A stretch of 64,000 nucleotides of DNA from assembly GCF_000002425.4 (NCBI RefSeq), contig NC_037270.1, forward strand, positions 3,137,680-3,201,679. Direction: 5' to 3'. Source of the DNA: Physcomitrium patens. Its lineage: Eukaryota > Streptophyta > Bryopsida > Funariales > Funariaceae. Below are positions 1-12,124 of the stretch, piece after piece; the first letter of the stretch is position 1, and the number at the start of each line of letters is the position of its first letter. A program made the translations under genes and the position numbers. The notes beneath the pieces were generated by a model. That model ran no database searches and had not been told where the DNA came from. It was given only the letters and a program-made list of their open reading frames with translations.

Positions 1-24
1 AGGTCAAAAACTCCTTATCATTGA

Positions 25-140
25 TCTTATGGACTTTTTCAAGTGTTGCTTATCTTAAAAATAAACATAATCTTTTATTTCTATGGATTTTATTATAGAT
101 CTCCAAAATTCAAGTTCATATGACTCTATATTTATGTTGT
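25..140 (+). pseudogene. Chromovirus integrase core fragment, decayed
   Basis: The translation around 95-140 reads SMDFIIDL then SYDSIF, matching the start of the integrase catalytic core in element C (SMDFITDL, SYDSIF), where the first catalytic Asp lies. The preceding 60 bases resemble the linker between zinc-binding and catalytic domains but are damaged. No frame stays open. It is a small remnant of a group 1 chromovirus pol gene entering from the left edge; beyond about 140 the similarity fades. Confidence 0.7.
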
Positions 141-365
141 CATAGCAATAATCAATGGTTGTTGTTGCAAGAATTATCAAAGATAAGGACATAACATATA
201 CACTTGCCTTATTAGAATTATAATTTTGTCACAAGTATCTATTGATATAACTTATTTATAATGGATTATATATTATTTATATAGAATTAATTATTTAGAA
301 ATTAGCTTATACTAAAGAAATGACAAGTGAATTTATTCACATCATAAAAAATAATATTTATAATT

Positions 366-370
<5 letters not shown>

Positions 371-398
<28 letters not shown>
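371..398. repeat. (AT)n microsatellite
   Basis: Uninterrupted AT dinucleotide run of 28 bases. Confidence 0.95.
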
Positions 399-404
<6 letters not shown>

Positions 405-454
405 CTATAAAAGTTTTATTATTATACAAGTTTATATTATATAAATTTATGAAG

Positions 455-479
455 ATATATATATATATATATATATATA
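455..479. repeat. (AT)n microsatellite
   Basis: Uninterrupted AT dinucleotide run of about 25 bases. Confidence 0.95.
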
Positions 480-597
480 GATATATTTAATAAATTAATT
501 TGAACTAAAATAAATAAGATATATAAGATTTTTAAATGAATTATTTTATAAGATTATTAAAATATTAAATGTTAAATGAATACTTTACTAAATAAGT

Positions 598-1139
598 TGT
601 CATGGACAAGAACTCAAAGAAGATATGGAAAAAAAATAAAAAATGAATCAAAGAGAGATAATAAACTAAAAATAAGAAAATAAATATATTTATTAAAAAA
701 TTAGACTTATTGTTCTCAGAAGCTAGAAAATTAGAGGCTCTTGAAACTAGACTAGAAATAAGAAAGGAAATAAAAAAAGTGAAGAAAGTTTTATTTTTTT
801 TTTCTATATATACTATCTACCTAAGAGTTACATGACAACGTTTTATAGGACCTCCAACACATGTCTAATATGTAAGGCATATGTTTTAACTTCCAAAGTG
901 AATTTCCTATATGTACGCCATATAATTAATTTGTATCACAAGTTACTAATATGTGTGCTATGTAGCTAACTTCTTGGCTAAGTTTTTAATTTATCAATCA
1001 CCTATAGACATATATAAAGATGAAACAATATCAATAAAGCTTCTGAAAAGCTTCTTTACAAGTTATTATATAATTAATCTACTTTTATTTACTTCTACTT
1101 ATTCATATTATCTAAATAACTATAGATTTATCTTTTATA
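598..1139 (-). repeat. Decayed chromovirus LTR (3' LTR of element Y)
   Basis: Starts TGTCATGGACAAGAACTC, matching the LTR start of elements B and C, and stays alignable to them throughout, with about the same length (542 against 541-551). The flank after 1139 matches the sequence next to the 3' LTR of C, including a damaged polypurine tract. The orientation is minus, so this is the 3' LTR of the minus-strand pol remnant at 1690-4027. Its partner 5' LTR is probably 25916-26432, now in the opposite orientation. Confidence 0.8.
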
Positions 1140-1199
1140 TTACCTCTTTTTTTAGGAACAAGTTTCATGAGGAGCAATGATGATATATTGAATGTAACA

Positions 1200-1665
1200 G
1201 AGTATAGATAAGATATTTGTATTGTTGATGTATAGAAATAGATAGTTGGAACCATGTTTAAGAAGTTTATAATTTTTTTTAGAATTGGAGCTAAGTTAGT
1301 AGATTATATAGGATCTACCATGATACATTTTATAAAGAGCTTAGAGCAATTATCTAGGTGGAATTCACTATAAAATATTCTAAATAGAACTTAGGATGGT
1401 TATTTAAGTGAGATCTATCATTAAAAATATTCTAAAATGTTCCAAGATGGTTGAAAAAAATATAAATAGGACTAGCGAAGGTCATTTGGACATATGATCA
1501 AGTATGTCTTTGGACCTTTTTTCTTAATGAAATTTGATTTTACATCTTCTTGTTTAATTCTATTTTTATTATTATTATAGTTTATATTACTCTATATTAT
1601 AGTAGAATTTATGTTGCTTTGAATTAGAAGGATTTTAGATTTTTAAGATAGTCCGGTCCTATTTT
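1200..1665 (+). repeat. Possible Ty1/copia-type LTR with primer site
   Basis: This block interrupts the ORF3 region of element Y and does not match the chromovirus LTRs. It contains TATAAATAGG near 1460 and ends close to TATTGATATCAGAGTG (about 1658), which resembles TTGGTATCAGAG, the PBS for initiator tRNA-Met that follows many plant copia LTRs. No internal coding sequence follows, so it is at most a solo or truncated LTR. Exact ends are not determined. Confidence 0.4.
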
Positions 1666-1689
1666 ATTGATATCAGAGTGAATGTTAGA

Positions 1690-4027
1690 TTAATCTATAG
1701 TAATATATTAATAGCTACCATCTAATTTGAGGTTAGTTGTTGTAGTCACATTGAAAATTGTGTTGAGATTATTATGAACTACTCTTAAGAAGTTAGTTAG
1801 AAAAAAAAAATCATTATAATAGTAGTATTTATCTTTTCTTGAGATATTCAATGTCTTATATGGCTCTAAAATAGATATGTGAAATATGAGATGGATTTTC
1901 ATAAATTCTTATAGATATAATCAATAAGTGATTAGATTGACTTATTCATAAATAGAAAATAGTCTAAATATATGATAATCCAACTTATCTCTATAGCAAA
2001 TAATTTTAGTATTATGATAAAGTAATTATATCTTATTATCAATGAAGAAATGAGATTGTTCCTTGCGATAAGCATCCATGTTACTCTTTTGTTGTTCTTA
2101 AGTCTCTTTGAATCATGCCTTTGTTATTGTATATAGCTCAAATAAATGATTTGCCAAAACTTCTAAAATTATCAACTTTTGAAAAGTCAAAAGCATGAAG
2201 TTATGGATGATAATCATAATTAATAAAGATATTTGTTGCATAGAAAAATGTATTGTATTATTATAAGCAAATTCTATCAATGGCAAAAAAGTTATCCAAT
2301 CATCGTATTGGTAGTTGATGATATATCTCAAATACTACTTCAAAACTTAATTTATATACTCTATTTGTCTATCAATTTGAAGATGGAAAGCCAAAGATAG
2401 TTTAATGTCCACTTATACAATCTTATAAAGTGTTCTTTAATATCTTAATACAAATTGAGTTTCTTTATCTAATATAATATCCTTAGATAATCTATAATAG
2501 CAATAGTTGTTGTCAAGAAAAAACTTGGTTATTTTTTTATCTGTAATAACTTTTATACGTGGTACAAAATATACTATTTTGATGAAATAATCTATTATTA
2601 TAAATATAAAATTATAAAAATCTAAGATTGAAAGATCTATAATAAAATCCATAGAAACAAAAGACCATGGTTATTTTAAAATAAGTAATATTTGAAAAAG
2701 TCCATAAGATCAATGAGGAGTTTTTGACCTTGAAAAAAGATCACATAATTGAACAAAGTCTTTCATTGCTTTCCCCATTTGTGACCACCAAAAAATTTGG
2801 ATATAAGTTCTAAAATCTTATTGTATCTAAAAGTTTTGATTGCTGAAAAGTCATGACATGCTTGAAGAACATGTAAATGAACTTCTACTTCTTGAATATA
2901 TAGGCATCCTTGAAAATAGAGTAGGTTGTTTTTGAACTCAAACATAGAAAAAGGGTTCTCAATATCATGAACAAGAAGATCAAAGGACATACTTGATTAA
3001 ATTTGTTTGATAAAGATTGAATCAATAGTCAATATTAAATTTATTAAAAAAATATGAAAATGCTCGGACTTCAAAAGAATCATTCTTTGTTGATCAAAAG
3101 ATGCATCTCTTTCTTTTGGTACAAGATAAGAATTTTTTAAAAGGATGTTTGACAAACCTTGGTATTTTTTGAATCAATAAGTGATCTTAAAATCAAATCT
3201 CAACAAAGACATGCTCCAATGAGCTTGATAATGATTCAAAATATATGCTAATATAAAGTATTTAAGATTCTTGTAGTTAATATTAACAATGACTAAATTA
3301 AAAGTGCCCTCTAGATAATGGCACTATTCTTAAAACAAATCCATAATTTCAAGAAATTCTTTGTTGTGAATCTCATAGTTGATTTTGGCTACTGAAATTT
3401 TTTTTGATTAAAAAAATATTGGATGAAGTTTATTACCTGTTCCAATTTGTGATAATATTGCAACCAAAGCAAAGTTTGATGCATCTATTTCCATAAAAAA
3501 ATAGTTTAAAAAAATCAATGCAATACAAGATTGGAACAAAAATAAAGGCTATCTTTAAAGCTTTAAATGCTACTTCTATTTCTTAATTTAATTGAAATTT
3601 GTCTTTACAAGTCAAACATATAAGTAGAGTTACAAGTTGAGAGAGGTTTTGAATGAAGTTCTAATAGTAGTTGAAAAATTCCTAAAAACATTCAATATTT
3701 TTTACCGTTTTTAAGATCTTTCAATTCATAATAATTTGAGATTTCTTAAGATTGTTCATAAGTCCATTATTTGAAATAATGTATTCTAAAAATTTGACTT
3801 GAGTAGTATAAAATATATAATTTTTTTTATCTTCGCATAGAGTCCTATATTTCTTAGTTTTTGTAATACACAATGAACATAAAGTTCATATTCATTTATA
3901 TTCTTAGAATAGATCAAGATATTTTTTAGATAATACACAACACAGTCAACTCAAAATTCTTTAAAAACACCATTCATTAGATGTTAGAAAGTTGTTAGTA
4001 TATTTATAAGTCCAAAAGGCATGATGT
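1690..4027 (-). pseudogene. Element Y pol, 3' part (RT to chromodomain), heavily decayed
   Basis: Read on the minus strand, this follows chromovirus pol from RT to the chromodomain. 3400-4027 is RT. RNase H lies around 3180-3560. 2763-2990 is the integrase zinc region (ACHDF, YNKILELIS). 2437-2652 is the catalytic core (MDFIIDLSI, DIILDKETQF). 2113-2331 is the integrase C-terminal part (YDDWITFLPLIEFAYNN). 1708-1902 leads into the chromodomain (MKIHLIFHISILEPYK). Stops and frameshifts occur throughout. At 4027 the RT is cut by the A-like LTR Z, and the missing upstream half lies at 34067-34980 on the plus strand. It is one of the oldest elements here, judged by decay. Confidence 0.85.
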
Positions 4028-4980
4028 TGTCATAATATGTGGCATTTGGCTTGAGAATTTATTGAGCACCTGGTTGTGGAAGATAAAAGGAAAATTGCAA
4101 CAACAAGTCCTAATAACTTTAATAGATTTTTAAACAAATTATAATTAAAGATTAGCAAGTATAATCAAATATCAATCAAATTCAATCAAAATTTCAAAAG
4201 AATTATATAATAAACACAAGATATTTCTAAAGACCCTTTAAAAAAAACATAAAGAAATAACATAGGAATTCAAAAATATACTAAAATATAAATCTTAATA
4301 AAATATTAAAATAGATACTTTCATTAAATCCTAGTCAAATCTTAATCAAATTCTAATCAAATCCTAGTCAACTCTAAATAAATCCTAATCAAATCCTAAA
4401 TACATCTTAATCAAATCCTAACCAAATCTTAGTTAAATCTTGAATAAATTGTAACCAAAATCTAATAAAATCCTAAACAAAATCTATTCAATTCCTAACC
4501 AAATCCTAACCAAATTCTAATCAAATCTTAACCAAATCCAAATCAAATTCTAAATAAAATCTAATCAAATCCTAACCAAAACCTAACCAAGTCCTAATCA
4601 AATCTTAACCAAATCATAACCAAATCCTAACCAAATCCTAATCAACTTTAAATAAATCTTAGTCAAATCCTAAATAAATTCTAACCAAATATTATTCAAA
4701 CTCTAAAAAATCCTAAATAAATCCTAAATAAATCCTAAATAAACCTAAACAAATTTTAACCAAATCCTACTTAAATCCTATCTATACTTTAACCAAATCC
4801 TAAATAATCTAAATAATTTCTATAGTAGATTTAAATCTCAATAATTAATGAATGAACTGTTGATTTAAACTCAAAATCTGCAAACTTTTTCACAATTAAA
4901 TTGAATACAAGCACAAAATTTTTGAAGAAGTTCAAACTCACTAAAAAGAAGATGAACCCTAATATTTGATTGGATATTGG
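4028..4980 (-). repeat. A-like LTR Z, part 1 (3' end)
   Basis: The first 70 bases (TGTCATAATATGTGGC...) align with the reverse of the A-family LTR 3' end (TGTCGTATTACGTGC...), including the GGTTGTGGAAG / GGCTGTAGAAG block. Beyond that the match fades and a minisatellite takes over. ATGT at 4024-4027 is the reverse of ACAT at 34977-34980, where the other end of Z sits, which fits a 4-bp target duplication. Element B splits Z at 4980. Confidence 0.6.
4310..4810. repeat. Degenerate 11-12 bp minisatellite
   Basis: Dozens of imperfect copies of AAATCCTAACC / AAATCCTAATC in head-to-tail order. Units vary by one or two bases and in length. The array lies inside the decayed LTR Z and may explain why Z (about 1.8 kb when its parts are summed) is longer than the usual A LTR of 1.34 kb. 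Confidence 0.85.
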
Positions 4981-5477
4981 TGTCAAGGACTTGAATCTCA
5001 AAGAAAGAAAATCCTCAATACACTCTTCTATCATTGAAGAAAACTAGAAAGTCATTGAAAAAGGTGATGTAATATTAACTAGAATGGCTGTTGCCAAAAA
5101 CAAGAAAGACTAGAAAGTCTTGAAAAAAAACTAAGACTAGAAGGCGTTGACAAGAGTGAAGAAGGCTTCACTCTTGCCTCTATTTATACTATCTAACTAA
5201 GAGCTACGTGGCGATGTCCTATAGGACCTCCAACATGTATTGACTTTGCTAGCCACATGTCTTATCTTACAAGTTAAGTTATTATTGTATGCACCATGTA
5301 GTTGGCTTGTTCCACAAGCTATCAATACATGGTTAGCTTTTTGGCCAAATTTTTAACCTACAAACACATCTAAAATCAAAACTACGTCTATAAAGCTTCT
5401 AAGAATCTTATCTAGAAGACTTTATGAATTTATTCTATATTTACCTACTTCTACTTAATCATATAAGTAACTATTGA

Positions 5478-5524
<47 letters not shown>

Positions 5525-5528
5525 AACA
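4981..5528 (-). repeat. 3' LTR of element B
   Basis: Begins TGTCAAGGAC and ends CCGTAACA. It contains an (AT)n tract at 5482-5520 that the 5' LTR lacks. TTACCTCCCCTT follows, which on the minus strand is the purine-rich tract AAGGGGAGGTAA that primes plus-strand DNA synthesis. Confidence 0.9.
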
Positions 5529-5569
5529 TTACCTCCCCTTCTAGGAATGAGTTCCATGAGAAGCGGTCT

Positions 5570-5992
5570 TCATATATTGAGGAAGTTCAAGATGTCGCAA
5601 ATTGTAATTGCTACATACCTCGATCTTTGCTCTCTTCGAAGATGGTTGATACGTCCTCTCAACCATCTATAATGTCCCATACCAGGGCGAGACGACTATC
5701 CTGTTATTTGGTTATTGTTGAGGCCTTTATAACTTCCTTCATATAAAACATTTGGAACTTTATTAGAAGTTATTCCTACCTCCAATAAAATCACTAAATA
5801 TCAGTAGTCTCTTCCAAGGTCATGATACCAAATATGTTGTATCTTGCCATCTATTTGAAGAAGGACATGTCATTCTTGAGGATCTTCATCTTGATTCTGT
5901 CATCTTGAAGGTTGTGACAATCACAATGTTTCATCTAGTAAGTCCGCAAATGAAAGCTCTTGAGTTGAATCTGCTAGTTGTTGGTGTTCCAT
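5570..5992 (-). pseudogene. ORF3 of element B, broken
   Basis: Homologue of the intact 140-residue ORF3 of element C (27513-27935), in the same place between the chromodomain and the 3' LTR. From the ATG at 5992 the frame reads MEHQQLADSTQE and ends GMGHYRWLRG then YVAITICDILNFLNI. The length is conserved without indels. At least five in-frame stops interrupt it. The best conserved part is the C-terminal block GHYRWL-G--N-L-REQ. Function unknown. Confidence 0.85.
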
Positions 5993-6088
5993 CTCATCAC
6001 AAATACATAGAAGTTACAATAAAAGATAGAAAGTAGAATGTTATTTTCTTTTGATCTTGTTTCTTTTATAATAAAGGTTTGCTATTCT

Positions 6089-9000
6089 TCATCTTAGTTT
6101 TGATGAATGTTGTTGATGAAAGACTCCAACTTTCTTTCTTGTATTTACAAGATTCTTTAATGGCTCCCATGTGCATTCACTAATATCATATCTGCACCGA
6201 TGAACAAGATATTCCAACCTATTTGAGTCTAAGACTTCTCCCACCTCAAACTCTTGATTATTATCTACTTCTATAGGAGGAGGTGGCATTTGTCTTCTTT
6301 CCAAGATTTTTACTATCTTATATGGCTCCAGAAGAGACATGTAAAATACAAGGTGGATCTTCATAAACTCCGATAGATATAATCGATAGGCAACAGGATT
6401 GATTTGTTCACAAATAGGAAAAGGTCTCAGCCTACGATAATCTAATTTATCACAAGGACGAGTAGTCTTAATATTACAATGAAGTAACTGTACTTTGTCA
6501 TCCATATTATATTTTGGTTGCTCCTTACAATAGGCATCCATGTTGATCTTTTATCGTTCTTGAGCTTTCTTCAATTATATCTTCATTATTGTATGTAACT
6601 TTGATAAGCGATTTACTAAATCTATCATTGTAGGATTATCAACTTTTAAAAAGTCAAAAGTATCAAGACATGGATGATAACCATAATTAGCAAAGAAAGG
6701 TGTTTATTGAGTGGAAGAATGTATTGAATTATTATATGCAAACTCTGCGAATGGTAAAAGAGTTTTTCAATCATCTTGATAATAGTTGATGGTAAATCTC
6801 AAATATTCCTCTAGAACTTGATTTACCCATTCTGTTTGTCTATCAGTTTGAGGATGAAAAGTTGAAGAAAGCTTTATATCCATCTTTAAAAACTTAAATA
6901 GGGTTCTCCAAAATCTTGATGCAAATCGAGTCGTCCTATCCAATATAATATCCATTGGTAATCCATAATAGCGACAAATATTGTTAATGAAAAGCTTAGC
7001 TATTTCTTCACATGTGATAGATTTTGTACATGGTACAAAATGTGCCATCTTAGTAAAATGATCTACTATCACAAATATGGAGTCATAAGAACCTGAGATT
7101 GGAAGATCCATGATGAAATCCATAGAAATAGAAGTCCATGGTTGTTCTGGAATAGATAATGGCTAAAGAAGTCTTTAAGGTCGATGATAAGGAATTTTTG
7201 ATCTTGAATAAACATCACAAGATTGTACAAAGTCTTTGACGGCCTTCTACATTTTGCAGCCACCAAAAATCCTTAGATATTAGTTCCAAAGTTTTATTGT
7301 ACCCAAAATATCCTGTTGCTGGAAAGTCATGACAAGCTTGAAGAACATATAATCGAGCTTCACCTTTTAAAACATACAGGTGTCTTTCAAAATATAATAG
7401 ATTATTTTTGAATTCAAACTTGAAAGTATCATGAGATTTAGACAAAGTATCCTTGATATCTTAAAAAACAGGATTATAGGATGTGATTAATTGAATTTTC
7501 TTTACAAATGTTGAATCAAAAATTAATCTTGATTTTATAGCTCGAAGATAAAAATGCCCGAGCTTCAAAAAAATTGATCTTTGTTGATCAAAAAATGCAT
7601 CTCCTTTTCATGCAAGATAAGAATGTCTAGAAAGAGCATCTGATAGACCTTATTGTTTTCAGGGTCAATAAATGAACTTGAAATTGAATTTAGATAAAGA
7701 CACGCTCTAACATGCTTGATGACAATTCAGGTCACGTACTAATATGAAGTACTCGAGGTTCTTATGGTCTCTATATACGGTAACTGGACTACAAGTGCCT
7801 TCTAGATAATGACACCATTCTTGAAATAAAAACCATGATTGGAAGGAGCTCTTTATTATGGATCTCATAATTAATCTTGACTGCTCAAAATTTCTTTAAA
7901 TAGAAAGCTACTAGATGGAATTTATCATCTATTTCTATTTATGACAAGACGGCCCCTATAGCAAAATCTAATGCATCCGTTTCTATAAAAAATACCTTGG
8001 AGAAGTCAACAGAATATAAGATTGATATAGAAATAAATTCTTTCTTTAAAGCATCTAATGAAGCTTTCACTTCTTTATTCTACTCAAGTTTGTCTTTACA
8101 AGTCAAATGTGTAAGTGGAGCTGCAACTTAAAAAAAATTCTTGATGAAGATTCAATAGTAATTAACAAAGTCTAAAAAGCATTGCACATCTCGTACTATT
8201 CTTTGAATCTTCCAATCTATGATAGTTTGAACCTTCTTGGGATCCATCATAAGACCTTCGTTGGAAATGATGTATCCTAAAAAGTCAATTTGAGTAGTAT
8301 AGAATACACACTTTTTCAACTTGGCATATAATCTTGTATCTCTAAGTTTTTGTAATATACGACGAATATAAAGGTCATATTTGTTTGTATTCTTAGAGAA
8401 GATTAGAATGTCATCTAAATAGCAAACAATGTAATCATCTAAAAACTCACAAAAAATATTATTCATAAGATATTAAAAAGCGGCCGATGCATTCGTGAGT
8501 CCAAAAGGCATGACATTATGTTCAAAATGTCCATACCTAGTTCAAAAAGCAGTCTTCCATTCATCTCCTTTTTTATACGAACTAAGTTATATACTCTTTG
8601 TAGATCTATTTTGGTATAGAACTTTGCTTGATTGAGTAGAGCAAGAAGTCATAAAATCAAAGGCAAAGGATACCTATTTTTGATGGTGATCTTGTTGAGT
8701 CCTTGATAATCCACACACATTTGCAGAGATCCGTCTTTCTTCTTCACAAATTAGATAGGAGCTCCAACTGGAGATTTAGAATGGCATACAAATTTCTTTG
8801 CCAAATTTTCATCAATATACTCCTTTATCGTAGCCAATTCATTCTATGATAAGCTATAGATTGGTTCGAATGGTAGTTGAGATCTTTCTTGTAGATCAAT
8901 TCAACAATCATAAGGTTGATGTTTAATGAAAATATCTGCATTCTTCTTTTCAAAAATATCTTGGAATTCTTGATATTGCTTAGGAATACCACTCGATATT

Positions 9001-9563
9001 GTTGCAGCATTAGAGATGGATGTAGCATATATAGCAAAAGATGATCCTTCTTTTGTAGCATGCATGAAAGCTTTTGCACCTACTAGTAAAGGTTTGGACG
9101 TACTAGACTTATGTACTTCTACTTTGCTAATGCGAACTTTGATTATACTATCAAAAAATTCAAGGTTACAAGAAATCCAATCTATTTAAGGGTTATATTT
9201 TTCTAGCCATGATAATCTTAAAATAATCAAATTAGAGAGAAATTTTATTACATTAAATACTACTATATTGTTATGATCTTTAATTGCTATATCTAAAGGA
9301 ATAGTTTCATGCGTAACATTTCCAGAAGACAACAAACGACCATCTATGACTTCTACATGTACAGATTTAACTTTCTTCACTAAAGGTATTTTTTGATTTT
9401 TCACAAAATCTTTGTTTATAAAACATATTGAGGCTCTTGAATCTAATAAGGTAAAGATTTTGTGATTATTAGGTCCTAAATATACTTCAATTATAAAACA
9501 AGGTGATGGATCTAAGGAGAAGATAAGACCTTTACTAGGTGTTGCATATGATTCTAGTCGCAC
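6089..9563 (-). pseudogene. pol of element B: protease, RT, RNase H, integrase, chromodomain
   Basis: Protease 9186-9563: the usual DSG reads DSRASICF, so the third active-site residue is lost. RT 7940-9080: the catalytic YLDD is intact ([12 protein letters not shown], about 8410). RNase H lies around 7660-8100. Integrase 6767-7445: zinc region ACHDFPATGYFGYN, core MDFIMDLPISGSYDS, then DRTTRF where DRGTQF is expected, and QTDRQTEWVN for QTDGQTERVN, so the glycine is lost but the catalytic Glu is kept. Chromodomain 6089-6300: FEVGEVLDS, LEYLVHRCRYDISECTWEP, with the first cage Trp changed to Arg. Frameshifts and stops separate all parts, so the enzyme cannot be made as one protein. Confidence 0.9.
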
Positions 9564-9568
9564 AGTCT

Positions 9569-10614
9569 CTATTGTAGTTGGAGAAACTCATTTTTTGAGA
9601 CATTATCTTTTTTGGTAATTGTGCTCCTCATTTTGGAATTGTATTGCTTCTTTGGAAAATATTGAGTAGTATGCTTAGCTTTTCCATAATATAAACACAA
9701 TCCTTCTTGGCAACATCGAGTCTTTTTGTGCTTTGTGAGAAGTTTAAAATGTATCATATCAATTTGCATTGATTCCGACTTGGACAAATATGTTTTAGAA
9801 AACTTGGGAGCTGCCACCATTACTTGACTTGTTCCTCTTCAATCAAATCTTTGTTCTTGACGTCTTTTAAATAAATAATTTTTGCATGCAATGGCTTGAC
9901 TAATAAATTATTCTAAAGATTCTACTTTTGATATTATCAATAATAAATCTTTGACGCTATCCTTCAAACCATATCAAAATTGGTTAATAAGTGCTTTATT
10001 GTTCGAGTCCACATTGTAAGCAAGGTTTTGGAATTTGACAGCATATGTAGTGGCTGATCGTGATCCTTGTTGTAAAGATAAAAGCTTGGTCTCTGCTACT
10101 CATTCTTGATCACTTTCTTTGAATGTCACTGTAAATACTTCTAAGAATGAATTCAAATCATAAAAGAGTCATGAATCTTTTTTCATTAAAGGTGCAAATC
10201 AAGAGAGATTACTACGTGATAGTAATGCGCCTTTAAATCCGAATTGAGTAAATCCATCAAGATATTGGAAAGGATGCAACCTTAGATAGAGCTTGACTTG
10301 TTACAAAAATCTTCAAAATTTTGATCTTGTTCCATCAAACTTCTCAGGCATACTAATCCTTGTCCTTGTCCTTGTCCTTGTCATACTTGAAGAAGCAAAA
10401 CTCCCTGGATTTGGTTGTGACATTAATCTACTTGCTTCTTTCAACTGCACAACTTTTTATCGCACACTCTAAACTTCTTTCATAGGCATAGACATAGTAG
10501 TTCTATGATTCACGTTGGAAATATGTGAGTTTTTATTTGTAGAGTATTCACAAGCTCATGAAGATCTGCCATAGTTGCAAGTCTATTCTCACTTCCATTG
10601 AGAGTAGCATCCAT
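9569..10614 (-). pseudogene. gag of element B
   Basis: Decayed gag. The ATG at 10612-10614 (MDATL, matching element Y at 26691) opens it. Several frameshifts follow, and the 3' part (9569-9820) reads MQIDMIHFKLLTKHKK then CLYYGKAKHTTQYFPKK. In the intact relative C this is a CCHC zinc knuckle (CLYCGEPKHTAQHCPKK); here two of the three cysteines are replaced, so the knuckle is lost. The frame stops at TAG seven bases before the pol frame, as in the other chromoviruses here. Gag would form the virus-like particle. Confidence 0.8.
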
Positions 10615-10865
10615 AATCTTTCCTTCTATAGACAACTTAAACAAATTCAAAAGTTAAATTACAGGAAAGTAATTTGTAACCTCTAAAAACAAATCCCACA
10701 AAGAGGAGTAATCCACACTCTTTAAGGAAAAGATTAGTGTTATGAAACAAGATTTTTTGTTTAAAGGTGAGTAGTCTGCAACCTTCAAAATACAAAAATA
10801 AAAGTGGGATAATCCACTCACTCTTAAAACAAGACAGAAACAATATGTTAGCACTCTTGTCAAAC

Positions 10866-11416
10866 TATCAAGGACATAAATCTCGAAGAAAGAAAATCTT
10901 CAATACACTCTTCTATCATTGAAGAGAACTAGAAAGTCACTCAAAAAGGTGATGTAATATTAATTAGAATGGCTATTGCTAAAAACAAGAAAGTCTAGAA
11001 AGTCTTGAAACAAGACTAAGACTAGAAAGGCATTGATAAGAGTGAAGAAGGCTTCTTTCTTGCCTCTATTTATACTATCTAACTAAGACCTATATGGCGA
11101 TGTCCTATAGGACCTCCAACATGTATTGACTTTGCTAACCACATATCTTATCTTGTAAGGCAAGTTATCATTGTATGCACCATGTAGTTAGCTTGTTCCA
11201 CAAGGTAGTACACGGAGGTAACTTGTTCCACAAGCTACTAATACATGGTCAGCTTTTTGGCCTAGTTTTTAACCTACAAACACTTCTAAAGTCAAAATTG
11301 TGTCTATAAAGCTTCTAAGAAGCTTATCTAGAAGACTTTATGAAATTATTCTATATTTACCTACTTCTACTTAATCATATAAGTAACTATTGAGGTAAAT
11401 ATATATGTACGTGACA
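10866..11416 (-). repeat. 5' LTR of element B
   Basis: 551 bp, ending GTACGTGACA. Closely similar to 4981-5528, but with scattered substitutions and a short insertion, so B is not very young. The inner end reads TATCAAGG instead of TGTCAAGG. Confidence 0.85.
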
Positions 11417-12124
11417 ATCGGCTATCTTTCTTCTCCAATCTAAATGTTGAATTTCTAACATCAATATCTCTTTATTGAATTGTTTAATTGATTTTAAATT
11501 TCTCACATATATAGAAAAATAATTATACTATATATATATAATTTTCTTTCCAATCCAATCAATAGATTGCAAGAAATCTTAGAAATCCTCACTAGACCAA
11601 AAATTCTATTTTTTGAAATCTTGACCCACTTAAACCTCAATAATCCTCGATCCAACCTTTCGATCGAGCTCAAACTCACAACATATATTGAATACATATA
11701 TGTCCACAAACTTTCAAAATTTCATCTGTAGATCTACTGCCAATCTTATAAAAATTTCCAAAAAGTATCACCCATTTTATTTCACAAATCTAGAGTCATC
11801 TAAAACAAACCCCGACTTTGCAAAGCTCTTACAAAGTCAATACAAATCCAAATCACTCAAAATCAATGCTTATATTAAGTTTTCTCTGAGTCACTATTCT
11901 TTGATTTCCAAAAAGTCTTCTAAATTTTCGTCAAAGCTTGGTTTTGAGCCTCAAGGTCTGATTTCAAACTTGGTTCATAACTGGCCCTTTTTGGGTATCA
12001 ATATCTAGTTTTTTTAACATAAGTTTTATAAGAATTTATTCTTAACTTTATTTTAAAGATGCTTATATCATTTATTTTTTCAATCTACTTTATTTGGCCT
12101 TATTTATGGCCCTACAAAGTACGT
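11417..12124 (-). repeat. A-like LTR Z, part 2
   Basis: Continuation of Z beyond element B, starting with the B target duplication ATCGG. AT-rich and without a credible gene; the short open frames here are not supported by similarity to anything else in the window. It ends at ACGT (12121-12124), the target duplication of A0. Assignment to Z rests on the flanks rather than on direct alignment. Confidence 0.5.

Larger units (their letters stand above)
141..597. other. AT-rich intergenic stretch without a gene
   Basis: Very AT-rich sequence with two AT dinucleotide tracts and no convincing coding frame. It probably continues the decayed retroelement to the left, but I cannot align it to anything else in the window. 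Confidence 0.6.
4981..11416 (-). mobile_element. Chromovirus B, full-length but defective
   Basis: Ty3/gypsy chromovirus flanked by LTRs at 4981-5528 and 10866-11416. Flanking bases are ATTGG (4976-4980) and ATCGG (11417-11421), a 5-bp target duplication with one mismatch. The order on the minus strand is LTR, gag, protease, RT, RNase H, integrase, chromodomain, ORF3, polypurine tract, LTR. Every gene is broken. The gag start and leader differ from C and W and match Y, so B and Y form a subfamily. B is inserted in the A-like LTR Z. Confidence 0.9.

Noticed and set aside
953-1180. 75-codon plus-strand open frame
   Set aside because: It lies antisense within a decayed LTR and its flank.
1200-1665. 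Chromovirus ORF3 in element Y
   Set aside because: The sequence does not align with ORF3 of B, C or X; only about 50 bases of its 3' end remain next to the LTR at 1140-1200.
4310-4810. Telomeric repeat
   Set aside because: The unit is not TTTAGGG or TTAGGG and is too variable; it lies inside an LTR.
11688-12008. Host gene in the 106-codon open frame
   Set aside because: Low-complexity Ser/Lys/Asn content, AT-rich, no similarity to other sequence in the window, within the interrupted LTR Z.
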